From the NCBI GenBank assembly GCA_024685975.1, contig JAIBDZ010000005.1, positions 52,367 through 116,366 on the forward strand: a DNA stretch of 64,000 bases. The letters run 5' to 3'. The notes below the pieces were generated by a model. That model made no database searches. It was not told where the DNA came from and saw nothing but the letters and a program-made list of their open reading frames with translations. Source of the stretch: Piscirickettsiaceae bacterium (GTDB lineage Bacteria; Pseudomonadota; Gammaproteobacteria; Nitrosococcales; Methylophagaceae). Made by a program: the position numbers and the translations under genes. This document shows positions 47,398 to 58,241 of the stretch, one piece after another. Numbering within the stretch: position 1 is the first letter of the stretch; each line of letters opens with the position of its first letter.

Positions 47398-50247
47398 ATG
47401 AGTGATATGAAGGTGCAAGACCTCGCTGCGACGGTAGGCATTGAGCCAGAAAAATTAGTTGAGCAGCTTAATGAAGCAGGCATAACCGTATCTAAACCAA
47501 CAGATGCGATTACAGAAGAACAAAAACAAACATTATTAATGTTTTTGCAACAACGCCATGGCTCAAAAACGGGTGAAACCTCATCCCCTAAAAAAATTAC
47601 GCTAAAAAGGAAATCTGTAAGCGAAATTAAATTAGGTGGTGCCGCAAGAAATGGTGGCCGAAGTGTTAGCGTTGAAGTCCGTAAAAAACGAACTTATGTT
47701 AAGCGTGCTGATACTGATGATGCACAAGCTGCTGCCGAGTTACTACGTCAAAAAGAAGCAGAAGAAAAAGCCGCTGCTGAGTTAGCTGAAGCTGAAGCGT
47801 TGAAAGCACAAGAACAAGAAGAAGCGCAACGCAAAGAGCAAGAAGAGCTAGAAATTAAAAAACAAATTGAAGCTGAAACAGCAGCAAAAGAAGCTGCGAT
47901 GATAGAAGCTGCAGTTGAAGCTGAAAAACAGGCAGAAGAAGAAGCGCGTCAAGCAGCTGAAGAAGAGAAGAAAGCGTTAGAAAAAGAAGCGAAAGAAACC
48001 AAAACAAAAGAAACCAAAGCCAAAGAAGAAAAAACGACAGAAAAAGCAGCGGCTAAACCTAAAAAAGTAAAAGCGCTCACCGCGTCAGAAATCGCTCATA
48101 AAAAACTCGAAGAAGCCGATGCGAAGAGACGCGCTGCCAATCTAGCCCGAGTCGAAGCTGAAAAAGCTTTAGCGGCACGTAAAAAAGCACGTAAAGAAGA
48201 AGAGATATTAGAAAAAGAACGTGCAAAAGCAAAAGCCCTCGCAGAAGAGCAAGCAAAAGAACAAAAAGCGGCTCGCGTTAAAGCGAAAGAAGCGGCGCCT
48301 GATGCAGCTCCTGCAAAAGACAAAGCCGGTCGTAAAGGACATCGTTACAATAAAGATGCTGATAATGAGCGTCGTGAATTGCATGTCATGGATGGTAAAG
48401 GCCGCCGTAAGAAGAAAAAAGGCGTCAGCCAACGACGTAATGCGGCAGTTGAAAGCAATACTGAGCATGGCTTCTCGATGCCGACAGCGCCAGTGGTTCG
48501 TGAAGTAAGTGTTCCTGAAACCATCAGTGTGTCAGACTTAGCTCAACGTATGTCCGTTAAAGCGGCAGAAGTCATTAAAGCGTTAATTGGCCTAGGTACT
48601 ATGGCGACAATCAACCAAGTCTTAGATCAAGACACAGCTGTGATCGTGATTGAAGAAATGGGTCATATTGCTAAACCTGTTCAAGAAAATGAAATTGAAC
48701 TTGCGCTACAGTCAATTGATGAAGATACAGGCGATATGGTGACAAGAGCACCTGTCGTGACAGTGATGGGGCATGTTGACCATGGTAAAACATCATTATT
48801 AGATTACATTCGTCGTACTAAAGTGACATCGGGTGAAGCCGGTGGTATCACACAGCATATTGGTGCTTATAAAGTCGAAACAAGCCGTGGTGAAATTACC
48901 TTCTTAGATACACCTGGTCATGCTGCCTTTACTGAGATGCGTTCTCGTGGTGCACAAGTAACTGACATTGTTATTTTAGCGGTAGCAGCAGATGATAGCG
49001 TGATGCCACAAACCATTGAAGCGGTACAGCATTCAAAAGCGGCCAATGCAACATTGATTGTTGCTATGAATAAGATGGATAAAGAAGCGGCCAATCCAGA
49101 TAAAGTGAAACAAGAACTCGCTAATCATGATGTCATTCCTGAAGATTGGGGTGGTGATGTACAGTTTGTTCCTGTCTCAGCTTTAACAGGACAAGGGATT
49201 GATGATTTACTCGATGCGATTTCATTACAAGCAGAAGTAATGGAGTTAAAAGCATCAGAGACCGGTCCTGCAAAAGGAACAGTGATTGAATCTCGTCTTG
49301 ATAAAGGCCGCGGTGTTGTCGTGACTGTTCTCGTACAAAGCGGTACCTTGAAAAAAGGCGATATCGTTGTCGTCGGCCAAGAATATGGTCGTGTTCGTGC
49401 CATGTTCAATGATCGTGGTGAAGCATTAACTGATGCAGGTCCTTCAACACCGGTTGAATTGCTTGGTTTATCTGGCACACCAGCGGCTGGGGATGAGCTA
49501 CAAGTGGCTCCTGATGAGCGTAAGGCGCGTGAGATTGCGCAATTCCGTCAAACAAAAGCACGTGAAACCAAAATGGCACAACAACAAGCTGCTAAATTGG
49601 ATGAAATGTTCAATAAGATGGAAACTGGCGATGTTAAGACTTTAAATGTAGTCGTTAAAGCTGATGTTCATGGTAGTGCTGAAGCGGTAAGCCAAGGGTT
49701 GATGAAACTATCTACAGATCAAGTCAAGGTGCGTATTGTGTCTTCGGGTGTCGGTGGTATTAATGAAACTGATGCTCAATTAGCAGCAGCTTCTGATGCG
49801 ATATTGATTGGTTTCAATGTCAGGGCTGATGGCACTGCACGAAAAGTGATTGCCGAAAAAGGCTTGGATGTTCAATACTTTAGTATCATTTACGACTTGA
49901 TCGATGTTGTCACACAAGCGATGACAGGAATGTTAGAGCCTGTATTTAAAGATGAAATTATTGGCCTAGCTCGAGTTGATGAAGTCTTCAGTTCACCAAA
50001 ATTTGGTGATATCGCAGGTTGTCTTGTGACGGAAGGGGTTGTTAAGCGTGACAATCCAATTCGTGTATTACGTGATAACGTTGTTATTTATGAAGGTGAA
50101 CTTGAGTCATTACGTCGCTTTAAAGATGATGTTAATGAAGTTCAGTCAGGTGTCGAATGTGGTATTGGCGTGAAGAATTATAAAGACGTGAAAGCCGGTG
50201 ACCAGATTGAAGTCTTTGAACGTGTTCAAGTAAAAGCGACTTTATAA
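47398..50247 (+). CDS. infB: Translation initiation factor IF-2
   Basis: GTPase that brings fMet-tRNA to the ribosome. At 949 aa it has the N-terminal IF2N domain (about 1-50) and a long charged, alanine/lysine/glutamate-rich linker (about 95-330) that varies among bacteria. A second IF2N-like unit follows ([24 protein letters not shown]). The G domain has GHVDHGKT (about 459-466), DTPGHAAF and NKMD. The C-terminal C2 domain binds formyl-methionine. Internal alternative starts, known in E. coli, cannot be judged here. Confidence 0.98.
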   Translation: MSDMKVQDLAATVGIEPEKLVEQLNEAGITVSKPTDAITEEQKQTLLMFLQQRHGSKTGETSSPKKITLKRKSVSEIKLGGAARNGGRSVSVEVRKKRTYVKRADTDDAQAAAELLRQKEAEEKAAAELAEAEALKAQEQEEAQRKEQEELEIKKQIEAETAAKEAAMIEAAVEAEKQAEEEARQAAEEEKKALEKEAKETKTKETKAKEEKTTEKAAAKPKKVKALTASEIAHKKLEEADAKRRAANLARVEAEKALAARKKARKEEEILEKERAKAKALAEEQAKEQKAARVKAKEAAPDAAPAKDKAGRKGHRYNKDADNERRELHVMDGKGRRKKKKGVSQRRNAAVESNTEHGFSMPTAPVVREVSVPETISVSDLAQRMSVKAAEVIKALIGLGTMATINQVLDQDTAVIVIEEMGHIAKPVQENEIELALQSIDEDTGDMVTRAPVVTVMGHVDHGKTSLLDYIRRTKVTSGEAGGITQHIGAYKVETSRGEITFLDTPGHAAFTEMRSRGAQVTDIVILAVAADDSVMPQTIEAVQHSKAANATLIVAMNKMDKEAANPDKVKQELANHDVIPEDWGGDVQFVPVSALTGQGIDDLLDAISLQAEVMELKASETGPAKGTVIESRLDKGRGVVVTVLVQSGTLKKGDIVVVGQEYGRVRAMFNDRGEALTDAGPSTPVELLGLSGTPAAGDELQVAPDERKAREIAQFRQTKARETKMAQQQAAKLDEMFNKMETGDVKTLNVVVKADVHGSAEAVSQGLMKLSTDQVKVRIVSSGVGGINETDAQLAAASDAILIGFNVRADGTARKVIAEKGLDVQYFSIIYDLIDVVTQAMTGMLEPVFKDEIIGLARVDEVFSSPKFGDIAGCLVTEGVVKRDNPIRVLRDNVVIYEGELESLRRFKDDVNEVQSGVECGIGVKNYKDVKAGDQIEVFERVQVKATL

Positions 50248-50618
50248 TGGCCAAAGAATATAGCCGTACTAGCCGTATTGGCGAAGTCTTGATGCGTGAG
50301 CTGGCACAGATGATCCAACAAGAAGTCTCGGATCCACGTGTAGGAATGGTGACGGTGTCGCATGTTGATGTGACATCAGATCTAAAATACGCCACAGTCT
50401 ATGTAACAAGATTAAACGGTACTGACTCTGAACAAGAAACAAAAGAATGCCTTGAAGGCTTAAGCCGCGCAGCGGGATTTTTGAAAAGAGGCATTGCGAA
50501 ACGCGTTGATATTCGCACCATTCCTGAATTACGCTTTAAATATGATACATCGCTTGATCATGGTTTTCGTATGGACGAATTGATTGCCAAAGCGAATCGT
50601 GATTTAGCAGACGACTAA
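50247..50618 (+). CDS. rbfA: Ribosome-binding factor A
   Basis: Small KH-like protein required for 16S 5'-end maturation and 30S assembly. Typical start SRTSRIGEVLMRELAQMIQQEVSDPRVGMVTVSHVDVTSDLKYATVYV; later RTIPELRFKYDTSLDHGFRMDELI. 123 aa. The ATG shares one base with the infB stop (TAATG). Confidence 0.97.
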   Translation: MAKEYSRTSRIGEVLMRELAQMIQQEVSDPRVGMVTVSHVDVTSDLKYATVYVTRLNGTDSEQETKECLEGLSRAAGFLKRGIAKRVDIRTIPELRFKYDTSLDHGFRMDELIAKANRDLADD

Positions 50619-50624
50619 ACTATT

Positions 50625-51551
50625 GTGGCACGTCGTCATAAAAAAGGTCGGCCTCTGACAGGGATTATCGTTGTTGATAAACCAACTGGTCGTAGCTCAA
50701 ACCACGTTTTACAACAAGTTAAGCGTTTATTCAAAGCCCAAAAAGCAGGCCATACAGGTAATCTTGACCCATTAGCTACGGGTGTATTGCCAATTTGTTT
50801 AGGTGAAGCTACGAAGGTTTCTGCTTATTTATTAGACGGCGATAAACGTTATCAAGTGACCTGCCAATTAGGTGTCGCGACAGATAGCGCTGATTCAGAT
50901 GGTAATATTATTGCCGAAATGGTTGTACCAACATTCGATCAAGCCGCACTCGAACAAGCGATTGAAAAACAAGTCGGACAACAACAGCAAATCCCTCCGA
51001 TGTATTCGGCCTTAAAGGTCAATGGTCAACCGTTGTATAAGTTGGCGAGACAAGGGATTGAGATCGAGCGCAAAGCACGCACTATTGTCATCAAAAAGAT
51101 CCAGTTATTAGATTGGACAGAGACGACATTTACATTAGATGTGTGTTGTAGCAAAGGAACCTATATTCGGACTTTAGTAGAAGATATCGCCCAAAATCTT
51201 GGCACAATAGGTCATGTGATTATGCTGAGGAGAATCGAGTCTGCTGGATATCATATCGAACAAGCTGTCACGATAAACGACTTAGAGTTATTAGCGGATA
51301 AACAAGATGCAATGGATGCGTGTTTATTACCGACAGAAGAGGCGTTACCAAATTGGCCAAAAGTGTATCTCAATGAACAACAAACACTGGCTGTAAGACA
51401 AGGCCAGCAAGTACAAGTTGAGCAAGCATTTCAAGCGCAACAAATTCGCTTATTTGACCAAAATAAAGATTTTATTGGATTGGGTGAAATGTCTGAAACG
51501 GCGAGGGTATCCCCTAAGCGCGTATTTGTTGTACCAGAAGCAAGTTATTAG
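50625..51551 (+). CDS. truB: tRNA pseudouridine(55) synthase TruB
   Basis: Makes pseudouridine 55 in the T loop of nearly all tRNAs. The catalytic aspartate is in GHTGNLDPLATGVLPICLGEATK (about residue 45). PPMYSALKVNGQPLYKLARQGIE and CCSKGTYIRTLVEDIA are family blocks. C-terminal PUA-like domain present. 308 aa, starting with GTG at 50625, 6 bases after rbfA. Confidence 0.97.
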   Translation: MARRHKKGRPLTGIIVVDKPTGRSSNHVLQQVKRLFKAQKAGHTGNLDPLATGVLPICLGEATKVSAYLLDGDKRYQVTCQLGVATDSADSDGNIIAEMVVPTFDQAALEQAIEKQVGQQQQIPPMYSALKVNGQPLYKLARQGIEIERKARTIVIKKIQLLDWTETTFTLDVCCSKGTYIRTLVEDIAQNLGTIGHVIMLRRIESAGYHIEQAVTINDLELLADKQDAMDACLLPTEEALPNWPKVYLNEQQTLAVRQGQQVQVEQAFQAQQIRLFDQNKDFIGLGEMSETARVSPKRVFVVPEASY

Positions 51552-51645
51552 CTTGTTTATAATGTAGAAAATCGGTAGAATTGCCATCTTTTTAATGGGT
51601 TGGATATTTTGGTCATAGGGGCTGAGGTAATCCAGAATTTAACTG

Positions 51646-51661
51646 GTCGCAATAGTGCGAC
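51646..51661 (+). promoter_or_regulatory. Hairpin in the rpsO leader
   Basis: GTCGCA-ATAG-TGCGAC, ten bases before the rpsO ribosome-binding site (GGAG at 51672). S15 autoregulates its own translation in many bacteria through leader structures of differing form; this is a candidate only. Confidence 0.4.
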
Positions 51662-51681
51662 ACACAGAGTTGGAGTAATTA

Positions 51682-51951
51682 ATGTCTTTATCACTAGAAC
51701 AAACAAAAGAAGTGGTTGAAAAGTTCAGACGGTCAGAAAATGACACAGGGTCTGCAGAAGTTCAAATCGCTTTATTAACAGCGCGTATTACAAATTTATC
51801 AGAACATTTCAAAGAAAACACACATGATCACCATTCACGCCAAGGCTTGTTAAAAATGGTTAGTGGTCGTCGTAAAATGTTAGATTATTTGAAAAAGAAA
51901 GATATCACACGTTACCGTGAATTGATTGCAAACTTAGGTTTACGTCGATAA
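51682..51951 (+). CDS. rpsO: 30S ribosomal protein S15
   Basis: 89-aa primary 16S rRNA-binding protein of the platform. The helical sequence includes [54 protein letters not shown], nearly the universal S15 signature. Located between truB and pnp as in E. coli. A ribosome-binding site TTGGAG lies ahead of the ATG. Confidence 0.98.
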   Translation: MSLSLEQTKEVVEKFRRSENDTGSAEVQIALLTARITNLSEHFKENTHDHHSRQGLLKMVSGRRKMLDYLKKKDITRYRELIANLGLRR

Positions 51952-52030
51952 ATCTTGGTTGTGATGACAATACTTATTAGACAAATTACCACTGCCTATA
52001 GTCGGCAGCAGAGTTTGGGATAATAGTGTA

Positions 52031-52066
52031 AAGCCTCTGATACTGTTGAGTGTCAGAGGCTTTTTT
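52031..52066 (+). terminator. Rho-independent terminator between rpsO and pnp
   Basis: Ten-base stem AAGCCTCTGA / TCAGAGGCTT with a 12-base loop and T-run. It probably separates rpsO from pnp transcripts with partial read-through, as in E. coli. Confidence 0.92.
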
Positions 52067-52132
52067 ATACAGAAAAAGCAATGCGACGGAATCAGCCGCC
52101 GCCAAGTCAGATAGATTAAAGGAACAGAAATA

Positions 52133-54229
52133 GTGAATTCAGTAAAAAAGACAGTTCAATATGGTGAACATAGTCTCAGCCTAGAAACAGGTAAAGTCGC
52201 GCGTCAAGCGGGTGGTGCCATTATTGCCAGTTTAGGTGAAACTGCCGTTATGGTGACCGTGGTAGGTAAAAAATCAGTCCAACCTGGCCAAGACTTCTTT
52301 CCTTTAACCGTCAACTACCAAGAAAAAACATACGCTGCGGGTAAAATCCCAGGTGGATTTTTCAAACGTGAAGGCCGTCCTACAGAGAAAGAAACATTAA
52401 CGTCTCGATTAATTGACCGTCCATTACGCCCATTATTTCCAAAAGGTTTTTTGAACGAAGTACAAGTTATTGCGACTGTAATGGCTTTGGATCCTGAAAT
52501 TGATCCAGATATTCCAGCAATGATTGGTGCAGCGGCAGCCTTAGCGATTTCTGGTATCCCATTTAATGGCCCAATAGCCGGAGCACGTGTTGGTTATATC
52601 GATGGTAACTACGTGTTAAACCCGAATAAATCACAATTAGCGGCAAGCGAATTAGACTTAGTTGTTGCCGGTACACGCGGTGCGGTCTTAATGGTTGAAT
52701 CTGAAGCATCAGAGCTACCTGAAGAAGTGATGTTAGGTTCTGTCATGTATGGACATGAACAATTACAAGTTGCTTTAGGGCTTATTGATGAATTAAAAGA
52801 AGCGGCTGGTAAAGAAGCTTGGGACTGGTCAGCGCCTGAAAAAGACGAAACACTTTACGATGCAGTTAAATCACAAGCCTATGCCGATATTGATGCTGCA
52901 TATAGCATTAGTGACAAAATGGCACGCCAAGCACGACTTGATGAAGTTCGTGAAGCAGCCATTGCAGCGCTTGTTACTGAAGAATCAGAACGCACAAGCG
53001 AAGAAGTCAAAGGTGTTTTCTCAAAACTAGAAAAAGAATTAGTCCGCGGCAAAATCATTGCTGGTGAACCTCGTATCGATGGTCGTGATACTGCAACAGT
53101 ACGTAATGTCACAGTTGAAACATCAATCTTACCTCGTGTTCACGGTTCAGCATTGTTTACACGTGGTGAAACACAAGCCGTAGTTGTAGCAACATTAGGT
53201 GCAGAACGTGATGCACAAATGATTGATGCAGTTGAAGGTGAATACCGCGACCGTTTCATGTTGCATTATAACTTCCCTCCATTCTGTGTCGGTGAAACAG
53301 GTTTTGTTGGTTCACCTAAACGTCGTGAAATTGGCCATGGTAAATTAGCAAAACGTGGTATCCAAGCTGTGATGCCTTCTGCTGAAGAATTTCCATATGT
53401 TGTTCGTGTTGTTTCTGAGATTACAGAATCAAACGGTTCAAGCTCAATGGCATCAGTCTGTGGTACTAGCCTTGCATTAATGGATGCTGGTGTACCAATT
53501 AAAGCGCCTGTTGCCGGTATTGCAATGGGTCTGATTAAAGAAGAAACAGGTTATGCTGTTTTGACTGACATTCTTGGTGATGAAGATCATCTTGGTGATA
53601 TGGACTTTAAAGTAGCGGGTACTGATAAAGGGGTTACCGCTCTTCAAATGGATATCAAAATCGAAGGTATCAATGAAGAGATTATGCGTACGGCATTAGC
53701 ACAAGCGCGTGATGGACGTCTTCATATCTTAGAGAAAATGAACGCGGTGCTTTCTTCTCATCGTCAAGAAATGTCTGAGTTTGCACCTCGCATTATTACG
53801 ATTAAAATCAATGCTGATAAGATTCGTGATGTGATTGGTAAAGGTGGCGCGACTATCCGTGCCTTAACAGAAGAAACTGGCGCGACTATCGATATTCAAG
53901 ATGATGGTACAGTGATGATTTTCTCTGCTGATTTTAATGCTGGTAAAGATGCACAACACCGTATTGAACAAATCACTGCTGAAGTTGAAGTTGGTAAGAT
54001 TTATCAAGGAACCGTTGCTAAATTAATGGACTTCGGTGCATTTGTAACGATTCTACCGGGCAAAGATGGTTTAGTGCATATTTCACAAATTTCTGATGAA
54101 CGCGTTGAGAATATCAGCGATAAATTATCAGAAGGCGATAGCATTAAAGTGAAAGTGTTAGAAGTCGATCGTCAAGGTCGTATTCGTTTAAGCATGAAAG
54201 CCGTCACTGAAGAAGAAAGCGAAGACTAA
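52133..54229 (+). CDS. pnp: Polyribonucleotide nucleotidyltransferase (PNPase)
   Basis: 3'-5' phosphorolytic exoribonuclease of the RNA degradosome. Two RNase PH domains are complete; the second has the catalytic region [34 protein letters not shown] and the phosphate-binding serines. A KH domain ([25 protein letters not shown]) and an S1 domain ([30 protein letters not shown]) follow. 698 aa, GTG start at 52133 with an AAGGA site. The gene has its own terminator. Confidence 0.98.
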   Translation: MNSVKKTVQYGEHSLSLETGKVARQAGGAIIASLGETAVMVTVVGKKSVQPGQDFFPLTVNYQEKTYAAGKIPGGFFKREGRPTEKETLTSRLIDRPLRPLFPKGFLNEVQVIATVMALDPEIDPDIPAMIGAAAALAISGIPFNGPIAGARVGYIDGNYVLNPNKSQLAASELDLVVAGTRGAVLMVESEASELPEEVMLGSVMYGHEQLQVALGLIDELKEAAGKEAWDWSAPEKDETLYDAVKSQAYADIDAAYSISDKMARQARLDEVREAAIAALVTEESERTSEEVKGVFSKLEKELVRGKIIAGEPRIDGRDTATVRNVTVETSILPRVHGSALFTRGETQAVVVATLGAERDAQMIDAVEGEYRDRFMLHYNFPPFCVGETGFVGSPKRREIGHGKLAKRGIQAVMPSAEEFPYVVRVVSEITESNGSSSMASVCGTSLALMDAGVPIKAPVAGIAMGLIKEETGYAVLTDILGDEDHLGDMDFKVAGTDKGVTALQMDIKIEGINEEIMRTALAQARDGRLHILEKMNAVLSSHRQEMSEFAPRIITIKINADKIRDVIGKGGATIRALTEETGATIDIQDDGTVMIFSADFNAGKDAQHRIEQITAEVEVGKIYQGTVAKLMDFGAFVTILPGKDGLVHISQISDERVENISDKLSEGDSIKVKVLEVDRQGRIRLSMKAVTEEESED

Positions 54230-54253
54230 ATTGACTCGCTGTAAGTCACAAAG

Positions 54254-54279
54254 AAGCCTCGAATTATCGGGGCTTTTTT
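54254..54279 (+). terminator. Rho-independent terminator after pnp
   Basis: AAGCCTCGA-ATTA-TCGGGGCTT with one G-T pair, followed by a T-run. The 200 bases from here to 54480 contain nothing that I can assign. Confidence 0.88.
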
Positions 54280-54480
54280 ATGTCTAAAATATAATATTAT
54301 CAGACTATATTGTTGATAATTAAGGTGATCTAGTGACATTAAGTGATTGAATCTTTTAGTGTGACAGATTTGTCTTTACAGATATTGCAAACCGTCTTAA
54401 GTCGATATGACATGAAGAAGTGATCGCAGTATGCTGTTAAACATGAGAATAATGAACAAAGAACCAAATAGGATCATAGT

Positions 54481-54783
54481 ATGGGTAGTATCGTCTCAAA
54501 TATCATTATTATTGGGTTAATTATTGTCGTTTTATTTTGTTTATTCAGAGCGTTATATATTTTGGTAAGCAAAAAAGGTGAACAGAAAGGGGATGGTGTT
54601 GCTAACTTTTTAACACTGCGAGTTACCTTCTCAGGGATTTTAATTGCCTTCCTCGTCTTGGCTAATCATATGGGCTGGATTCATTTTCATGGTCCACATC
54701 AAGATCCACGTATGATTCAAAAAATGATGATGGAACAACAAATGATGCAGCAACAGGCAGATAAAGAAGCTGAAAAACGCTAG
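54481..54783 (+). CDS. DUF2909-like twin-transmembrane protein with Met-rich tail
   Basis: 100 aa with two membrane helices (about residues 3-28 and 44-62) joined by a basic loop containing LTLRVTFSG, the DUF2909 pattern. Small proteins of this family usually sit beside cytochrome oxidase genes and are thought to be membrane assembly factors; no such genes are here. Beyond helix 2 there is an extra tail, unlike short family members: HFHGPHQDPRMIQKMMM then a stretch of Met and Gln. Met/His-rich tails often bind copper; that is inference only. Confidence 0.78.
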   Translation: MGSIVSNIIIIGLIIVVLFCLFRALYILVSKKGEQKGDGVANFLTLRVTFSGILIAFLVLANHMGWIHFHGPHQDPRMIQKMMMEQQMMQQQADKEAEKR

Positions 54784-54826
54784 TTAGCTCATTGTTGTAT
54801 GATGTAACTAAACAAACGGTGTCATC

Positions 54827-56227
54827 ATGCAAATAGTCTGGTTTCGACAAGACCTACGTCTACAACACAATCCAGCGCTCACCGCGGCGCTTGAAGGTGG
54901 CACGACATTACCTATTTATATTCATGATGCTTCGACAACGCAGCCTGGGTCAGCCAGCAGTGTTTGGTTGCATCATGCGCTTTCATCGCTCAATGCATCT
55001 TTATCTGGTTGTCTAAACTTTCTGACCGGAAATACCGAGACAATCTTGACGCAGCTCTGCGAGCAATATGATGTGACGACAGTGTATTGGAATCGGCGAT
55101 ATGAACCATCACATATCGAGTTAGACAGGCAGATAAAAGAAGCGTTGCAGCAACAAGGTGTTCATGTTGTGAGCTGTACAGCTTACTTATTGACAGAGCC
55201 TTGGCAAGTGATGACAAAACAAGGTACGTCTTATCGTGTTTTTACACCATACTATCATCAAGTCTTAGTTCAATTGTCGTTGCCGACAATGACCAATATA
55301 GAGGTTAACAAACATTCTTTTTCGCCATTATTAAGTCATGCATTGCCATTAGACGAGCTTGAACTATTGCCACAGCATGACTGGGCAAAAAAGTGTCAAT
55401 CACATTGGGATATTAGTGAACAAGGCGCTTATGCGGCTTTAATGACTTTTATTGATAAAGGCCTCAATAATTATCAACGTCAACGTGATTTTCCCGCACT
55501 TGAACACACATCAAAATTATCGCCATATTTACATTTTGGCCAAATCTCACCTCAACAAGTGATCTCACTATTACAGGCTTATGAGGGCGAAGGTGAACAT
55601 ACCGCGTTTGTCAGGCAATTGATTTGGCGTGAGTTTGCTTATTATTTGCTTTATCACAACCCTGACTTACCAGAGCGTAATCTTCAATCTCAATTTGATG
55701 CCTTTCCTTGGCAATGGGAAAGTGATTTCCTACTTGCTTGGCAACATGGTCAAACAGGTTACCCATTGGTTGATGCTGGTATGAGAGAGCTCTGGCAAAC
55801 GGGGTATATGCATAATCGTATTAGAATGATCGTGGCGTCATTTTTAGTTAAGAACTTAATGATTCATTGGCAACAAGGCCAAGCTTGGTTTGAAGCGTGT
55901 TTATTTGATGCTGATTTAGCCAATAATAGTGTAGGTTGGCAATGGGTGGCTGGTAGCGGAGCGGATGCCGCTCCATTTTTTCGTGTGTTTAATCCAGTAT
56001 TACAAACAAAAAAGTTTGATCCTAGTGGCACTTATATTCGGCGTTATGTTCCTGAATTGTCAGCATTACCTCATCAATATATTGCTGCACCGTGGCTTGC
56101 GCCTGAGTCAGTACTTCATGAGGCGGGCGTTGAATTAGGCAAAAATTATCCCAAACCGATTGTTGATGTGAAGCTAAGTCGTGAGCAAGCATTAGAAGCG
56201 TATCAGCAGATGAAATCGATGCAATGA
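54827..56227 (+). CDS. phrB: Deoxyribodipyrimidine photolyase
   Basis: Light-driven repair of cyclobutane pyrimidine dimers using FAD. N-terminal photolyase domain (QIVWFRQDLRLQHNPALTAAL). The FAD-binding C-terminal half has LSPYLHFGQISPQQV, FVRQLIWREFAYYLLYH, MRELWQTGYMHNRIRMIVASFLVKNL and NNSVGWQWVAGSGADAAPFFRVFNP. The intraprotein tryptophan path looks intact. 466 aa, standard class I CPD photolyase. It faces the convergent arsH gene with a 2-base gap. Confidence 0.96.
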   Translation: MQIVWFRQDLRLQHNPALTAALEGGTTLPIYIHDASTTQPGSASSVWLHHALSSLNASLSGCLNFLTGNTETILTQLCEQYDVTTVYWNRRYEPSHIELDRQIKEALQQQGVHVVSCTAYLLTEPWQVMTKQGTSYRVFTPYYHQVLVQLSLPTMTNIEVNKHSFSPLLSHALPLDELELLPQHDWAKKCQSHWDISEQGAYAALMTFIDKGLNNYQRQRDFPALEHTSKLSPYLHFGQISPQQVISLLQAYEGEGEHTAFVRQLIWREFAYYLLYHNPDLPERNLQSQFDAFPWQWESDFLLAWQHGQTGYPLVDAGMRELWQTGYMHNRIRMIVASFLVKNLMIHWQQGQAWFEACLFDADLANNSVGWQWVAGSGADAAPFFRVFNPVLQTKKFDPSGTYIRRYVPELSALPHQYIAAPWLAPESVLHEAGVELGKNYPKPIVDVKLSREQALEAYQQMKSMQ

Positions 56228-56229
56228 GC

Positions 56230-56946
56230 TTAAATACTTCTTTGGTTCACGCGTTGACTGACTTCTTCTGCTGATTCAACACGTTCTGAGTAACGATCGA
56301 CCAGGTAATCTTTATTATCACGCAATAATAAAGTAAATTTCATCAACTCTTCCATGACATCGACGATGCGATTGTAATAAGGAGATGCTTTCATTCGGCC
56401 ATTGTCGTCAAATTCGAGATAGGCTTTAGGCACTGAAGATTGATTTGGAATGGTCACCATACGCATCCAGCGACCTAATACGCGTAATTGATTCACAACA
56501 TTAAAAGATTGCGAGCCCCCGCAAATCTGCATCACGGCTAAGGTTTTGCCTTGTGTCGGACGAACGCCCCCTAGATTAAGTGGAACCCAATCAATTTGGC
56601 TTTTAAAAATGCTGGTCATTGAACCATGACGTTCAGGCGAACACCAGACTTGTCCTTCTGACCACATCATTAATTCACGCAGTTCGGCGACTTTAGGGTG
56701 GGATTCATCTTCGGTATCGGTTTGTGGCAAGCCTTCTGGGTTGAAAATTTTAACGTCAGCGCCAAAGTGAAGTAGAAGACGAGCGCATTCTTCGATAACG
56801 AGACGACTATATGAACGCGATCGTAATGAACCATATAATAAAAGCATACGAGGGCGGTGAGTTGTCGGCGTGTGATTGAATTGATCATGCGTTGGCGTAA
56901 CCAGTAATTCGCTGTCAATATTGATTAAAGTATTATCTTCAAACAT
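56230..56946 (-). CDS. arsH: Arsenical resistance protein ArsH
   Basis: NADPH-dependent FMN reductase/oxidase that oxidises trivalent organoarsenicals to the less toxic pentavalent form. The FMN phosphate loop is in [24 protein letters not shown]. Other blocks are [27 protein letters not shown] and [39 protein letters not shown]. 238 aa, full length. It follows arsR by 12 bases in one operon. Confidence 0.95.
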   Translation of the reverse strand: MFEDNTLINIDSELLVTPTHDQFNHTPTTHRPRMLLLYGSLRSRSYSRLVIEECARLLLHFGADVKIFNPEGLPQTDTEDESHPKVAELRELMMWSEGQVWCSPERHGSMTSIFKSQIDWVPLNLGGVRPTQGKTLAVMQICGGSQSFNVVNQLRVLGRWMRMVTIPNQSSVPKAYLEFDDNGRMKASPYYNRIVDVMEELMKFTLLLRDNKDYLVDRYSERVESAEEVSQRVNQRSI

Positions 56947-56958
56947 GGTGTTATTCTC

Positions 56959-57270
56959 TTATAGCGTGCGTAACTGTGTCAGGGCTTGTTCAAAATAAGG
57001 GCGGTTATTGCGTCTGGTATCATCAATGACGGTTTTGGCCCATTGGGGTAAATCAGGGTGTAATTGATAATAAACCCACTTGCCACGTCTATCATCAATG
57101 ACGACACCGTGTTTCCTCAGCTCGGCTAAATGGCGTGATATTTTAGGTTGTTCTATCGCCAATGCCGTCATTAAGTGACAGACACACGCTTCTCCTAACT
57201 CCGCAATGATAAGTAAGGATTTTAAGCGCGTCTCATCAGAGAGGCATTTATAAAATTGACATGGGTCCAT
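56959..57270 (-). CDS. arsR: ArsR family arsenic-responsive repressor
   Basis: Winged-helix repressor released by As(III)/Sb(III). The metal site is the GEACVCHL motif in the recognition-helix region, equivalent to ELCVCDL of E. coli ArsR. HTH is IEQPKISRHLAELRKHGVVIDDRRGKWVYY. I choose ATG 57270 (103 aa), because the extension encoded by an earlier in-frame ATG covers the operator palindrome and is not ArsR-like. It leads an operon with arsH. Confidence 0.93.
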   Translation of the reverse strand: MDPCQFYKCLSDETRLKSLLIIAELGEACVCHLMTALAIEQPKISRHLAELRKHGVVIDDRRGKWVYYQLHPDLPQWAKTVIDDTRRNNRPYFEQALTQLRTL

Positions 57271-57291
57271 GAGATTGTATTCGAAAAAACA

Positions 57292-57313
57292 GATATATGA
57301 AATTTCGCATATC
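57292..57313. promoter_or_regulatory. ArsR operator palindrome
   Basis: GATAT-N2-GAAATTTC-N2-ATATC, an inverted repeat with 18 of 22 positions symmetric, 22 bases before the arsR start. Position and AT-rich dyad form fit an ArsR operator. Confidence 0.7.
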
Positions 57314-57343
57314 AATAAGCTAAAGTCAAGTCCGTATCCTTCG

Positions 57344-58237
57344 TTAGAATTCCCAATAAGGTTTGCGTCCAAAATGTTGTTTTAAAAAATCGATGAAAAG
57401 ACGCACTTTTGGTGCTAACAAGCGCGTACTAGGATAAACAGCCCAAATAGCGGTATTAGAGACTAAAGGGTAGTCGGTTAAGACTGGGACCAATTCACCA
57501 CGTTGGACATATTCATAAGCACACCATTGCGAACAGATCGTAATGCCATAACCATTCAGACAGGCATCACGGATGGCTTCACCATTATCAATACGAAGTT
57601 GACTTTGATTTTTGATACTTTTCTTTCCGGTTGGAGTATCAAAGTGCCAACTATCGAGGGCAGGAAGCGTGATGCAACGATGCTGTAATAGATCTTCTGG
57701 GATCGTCGGTGATCCAAAACGCTCTAAATAAGACGGTGAAGCAAATAATAAACGTTTATCAGAGGCTAACTTGGTGGCGACAAAACTTGAGTCATGTAAG
57801 GCCGAATTTCTGATAGAAATATCAAATCCGCCTTCAACCATATCTAAAATAGTATCGCTTAAACGCAAGTCTAAATTCAATTGTGGATAACGTTCTAAAA
57901 ATACATTTAAAGCGGGAACAAGGTGCATACGTCCAAAAGAGGCAGGCGCAGTAATGCGTAATGTGCCAGTCGGCTCAATATGACCACTGCCGATAGCCGC
58001 CCTAGCCGAGTCAATATCAGCCAGAACATCTTCGGCATAAGGCAGAAAAGCATGACCTTCTTCAGTTAATGAAACTTGGCGTGTTGTTCTATGTAAAAGT
58101 TTGACGCCTAAATCGGACTCTAGTTTATTCATATGTGAGCTGGCAACAGCAGGGGACAAACCTAATTCTTTACCGGCTGAACTAATATTCTTTGTGGCGG
58201 CAATGCGGACGAATAAATGAAGGTAATGCGTATTCAT
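57344..58237 (-). CDS. LysR family transcriptional regulator
   Basis: 297 aa. N-terminal winged HTH: YLHLFVRIAATKNISSAGKELGLSPAVASSHMNKLESDLGVKLLHRTTRQVSLTEEG. A substrate-binding domain follows from about residue 92 (TGTLRITAPASFGRMHLVPALNVFLERYPQLNLDLRLS), of the CrgA/DsdC-like large group. Divergent from the zinc-binding-type dehydrogenase gene with a 106-base gap holding direct repeats, so it probably regulates that gene. The effector is unknown. Confidence 0.93.
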   Translation of the reverse strand: MNTHYLHLFVRIAATKNISSAGKELGLSPAVASSHMNKLESDLGVKLLHRTTRQVSLTEEGHAFLPYAEDVLADIDSARAAIGSGHIEPTGTLRITAPASFGRMHLVPALNVFLERYPQLNLDLRLSDTILDMVEGGFDISIRNSALHDSSFVATKLASDKRLLFASPSYLERFGSPTIPEDLLQHRCITLPALDSWHFDTPTGKKSIKNQSQLRIDNGEAIRDACLNGYGITICSQWCAYEYVQRGELVPVLTDYPLVSNTAIWAVYPSTRLLAPKVRLFIDFLKQHFGRKPYWEF

Positions 58238-58241
58238 AATT

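Noticed and set aside
48096..48468. Antisense frames opposite the infB linker
   Set aside because: They mirror the repetitive Ala/Lys/Glu codons of the IF-2 linker (giving Ser/Phe/Ala-rich frames) and are not genes.
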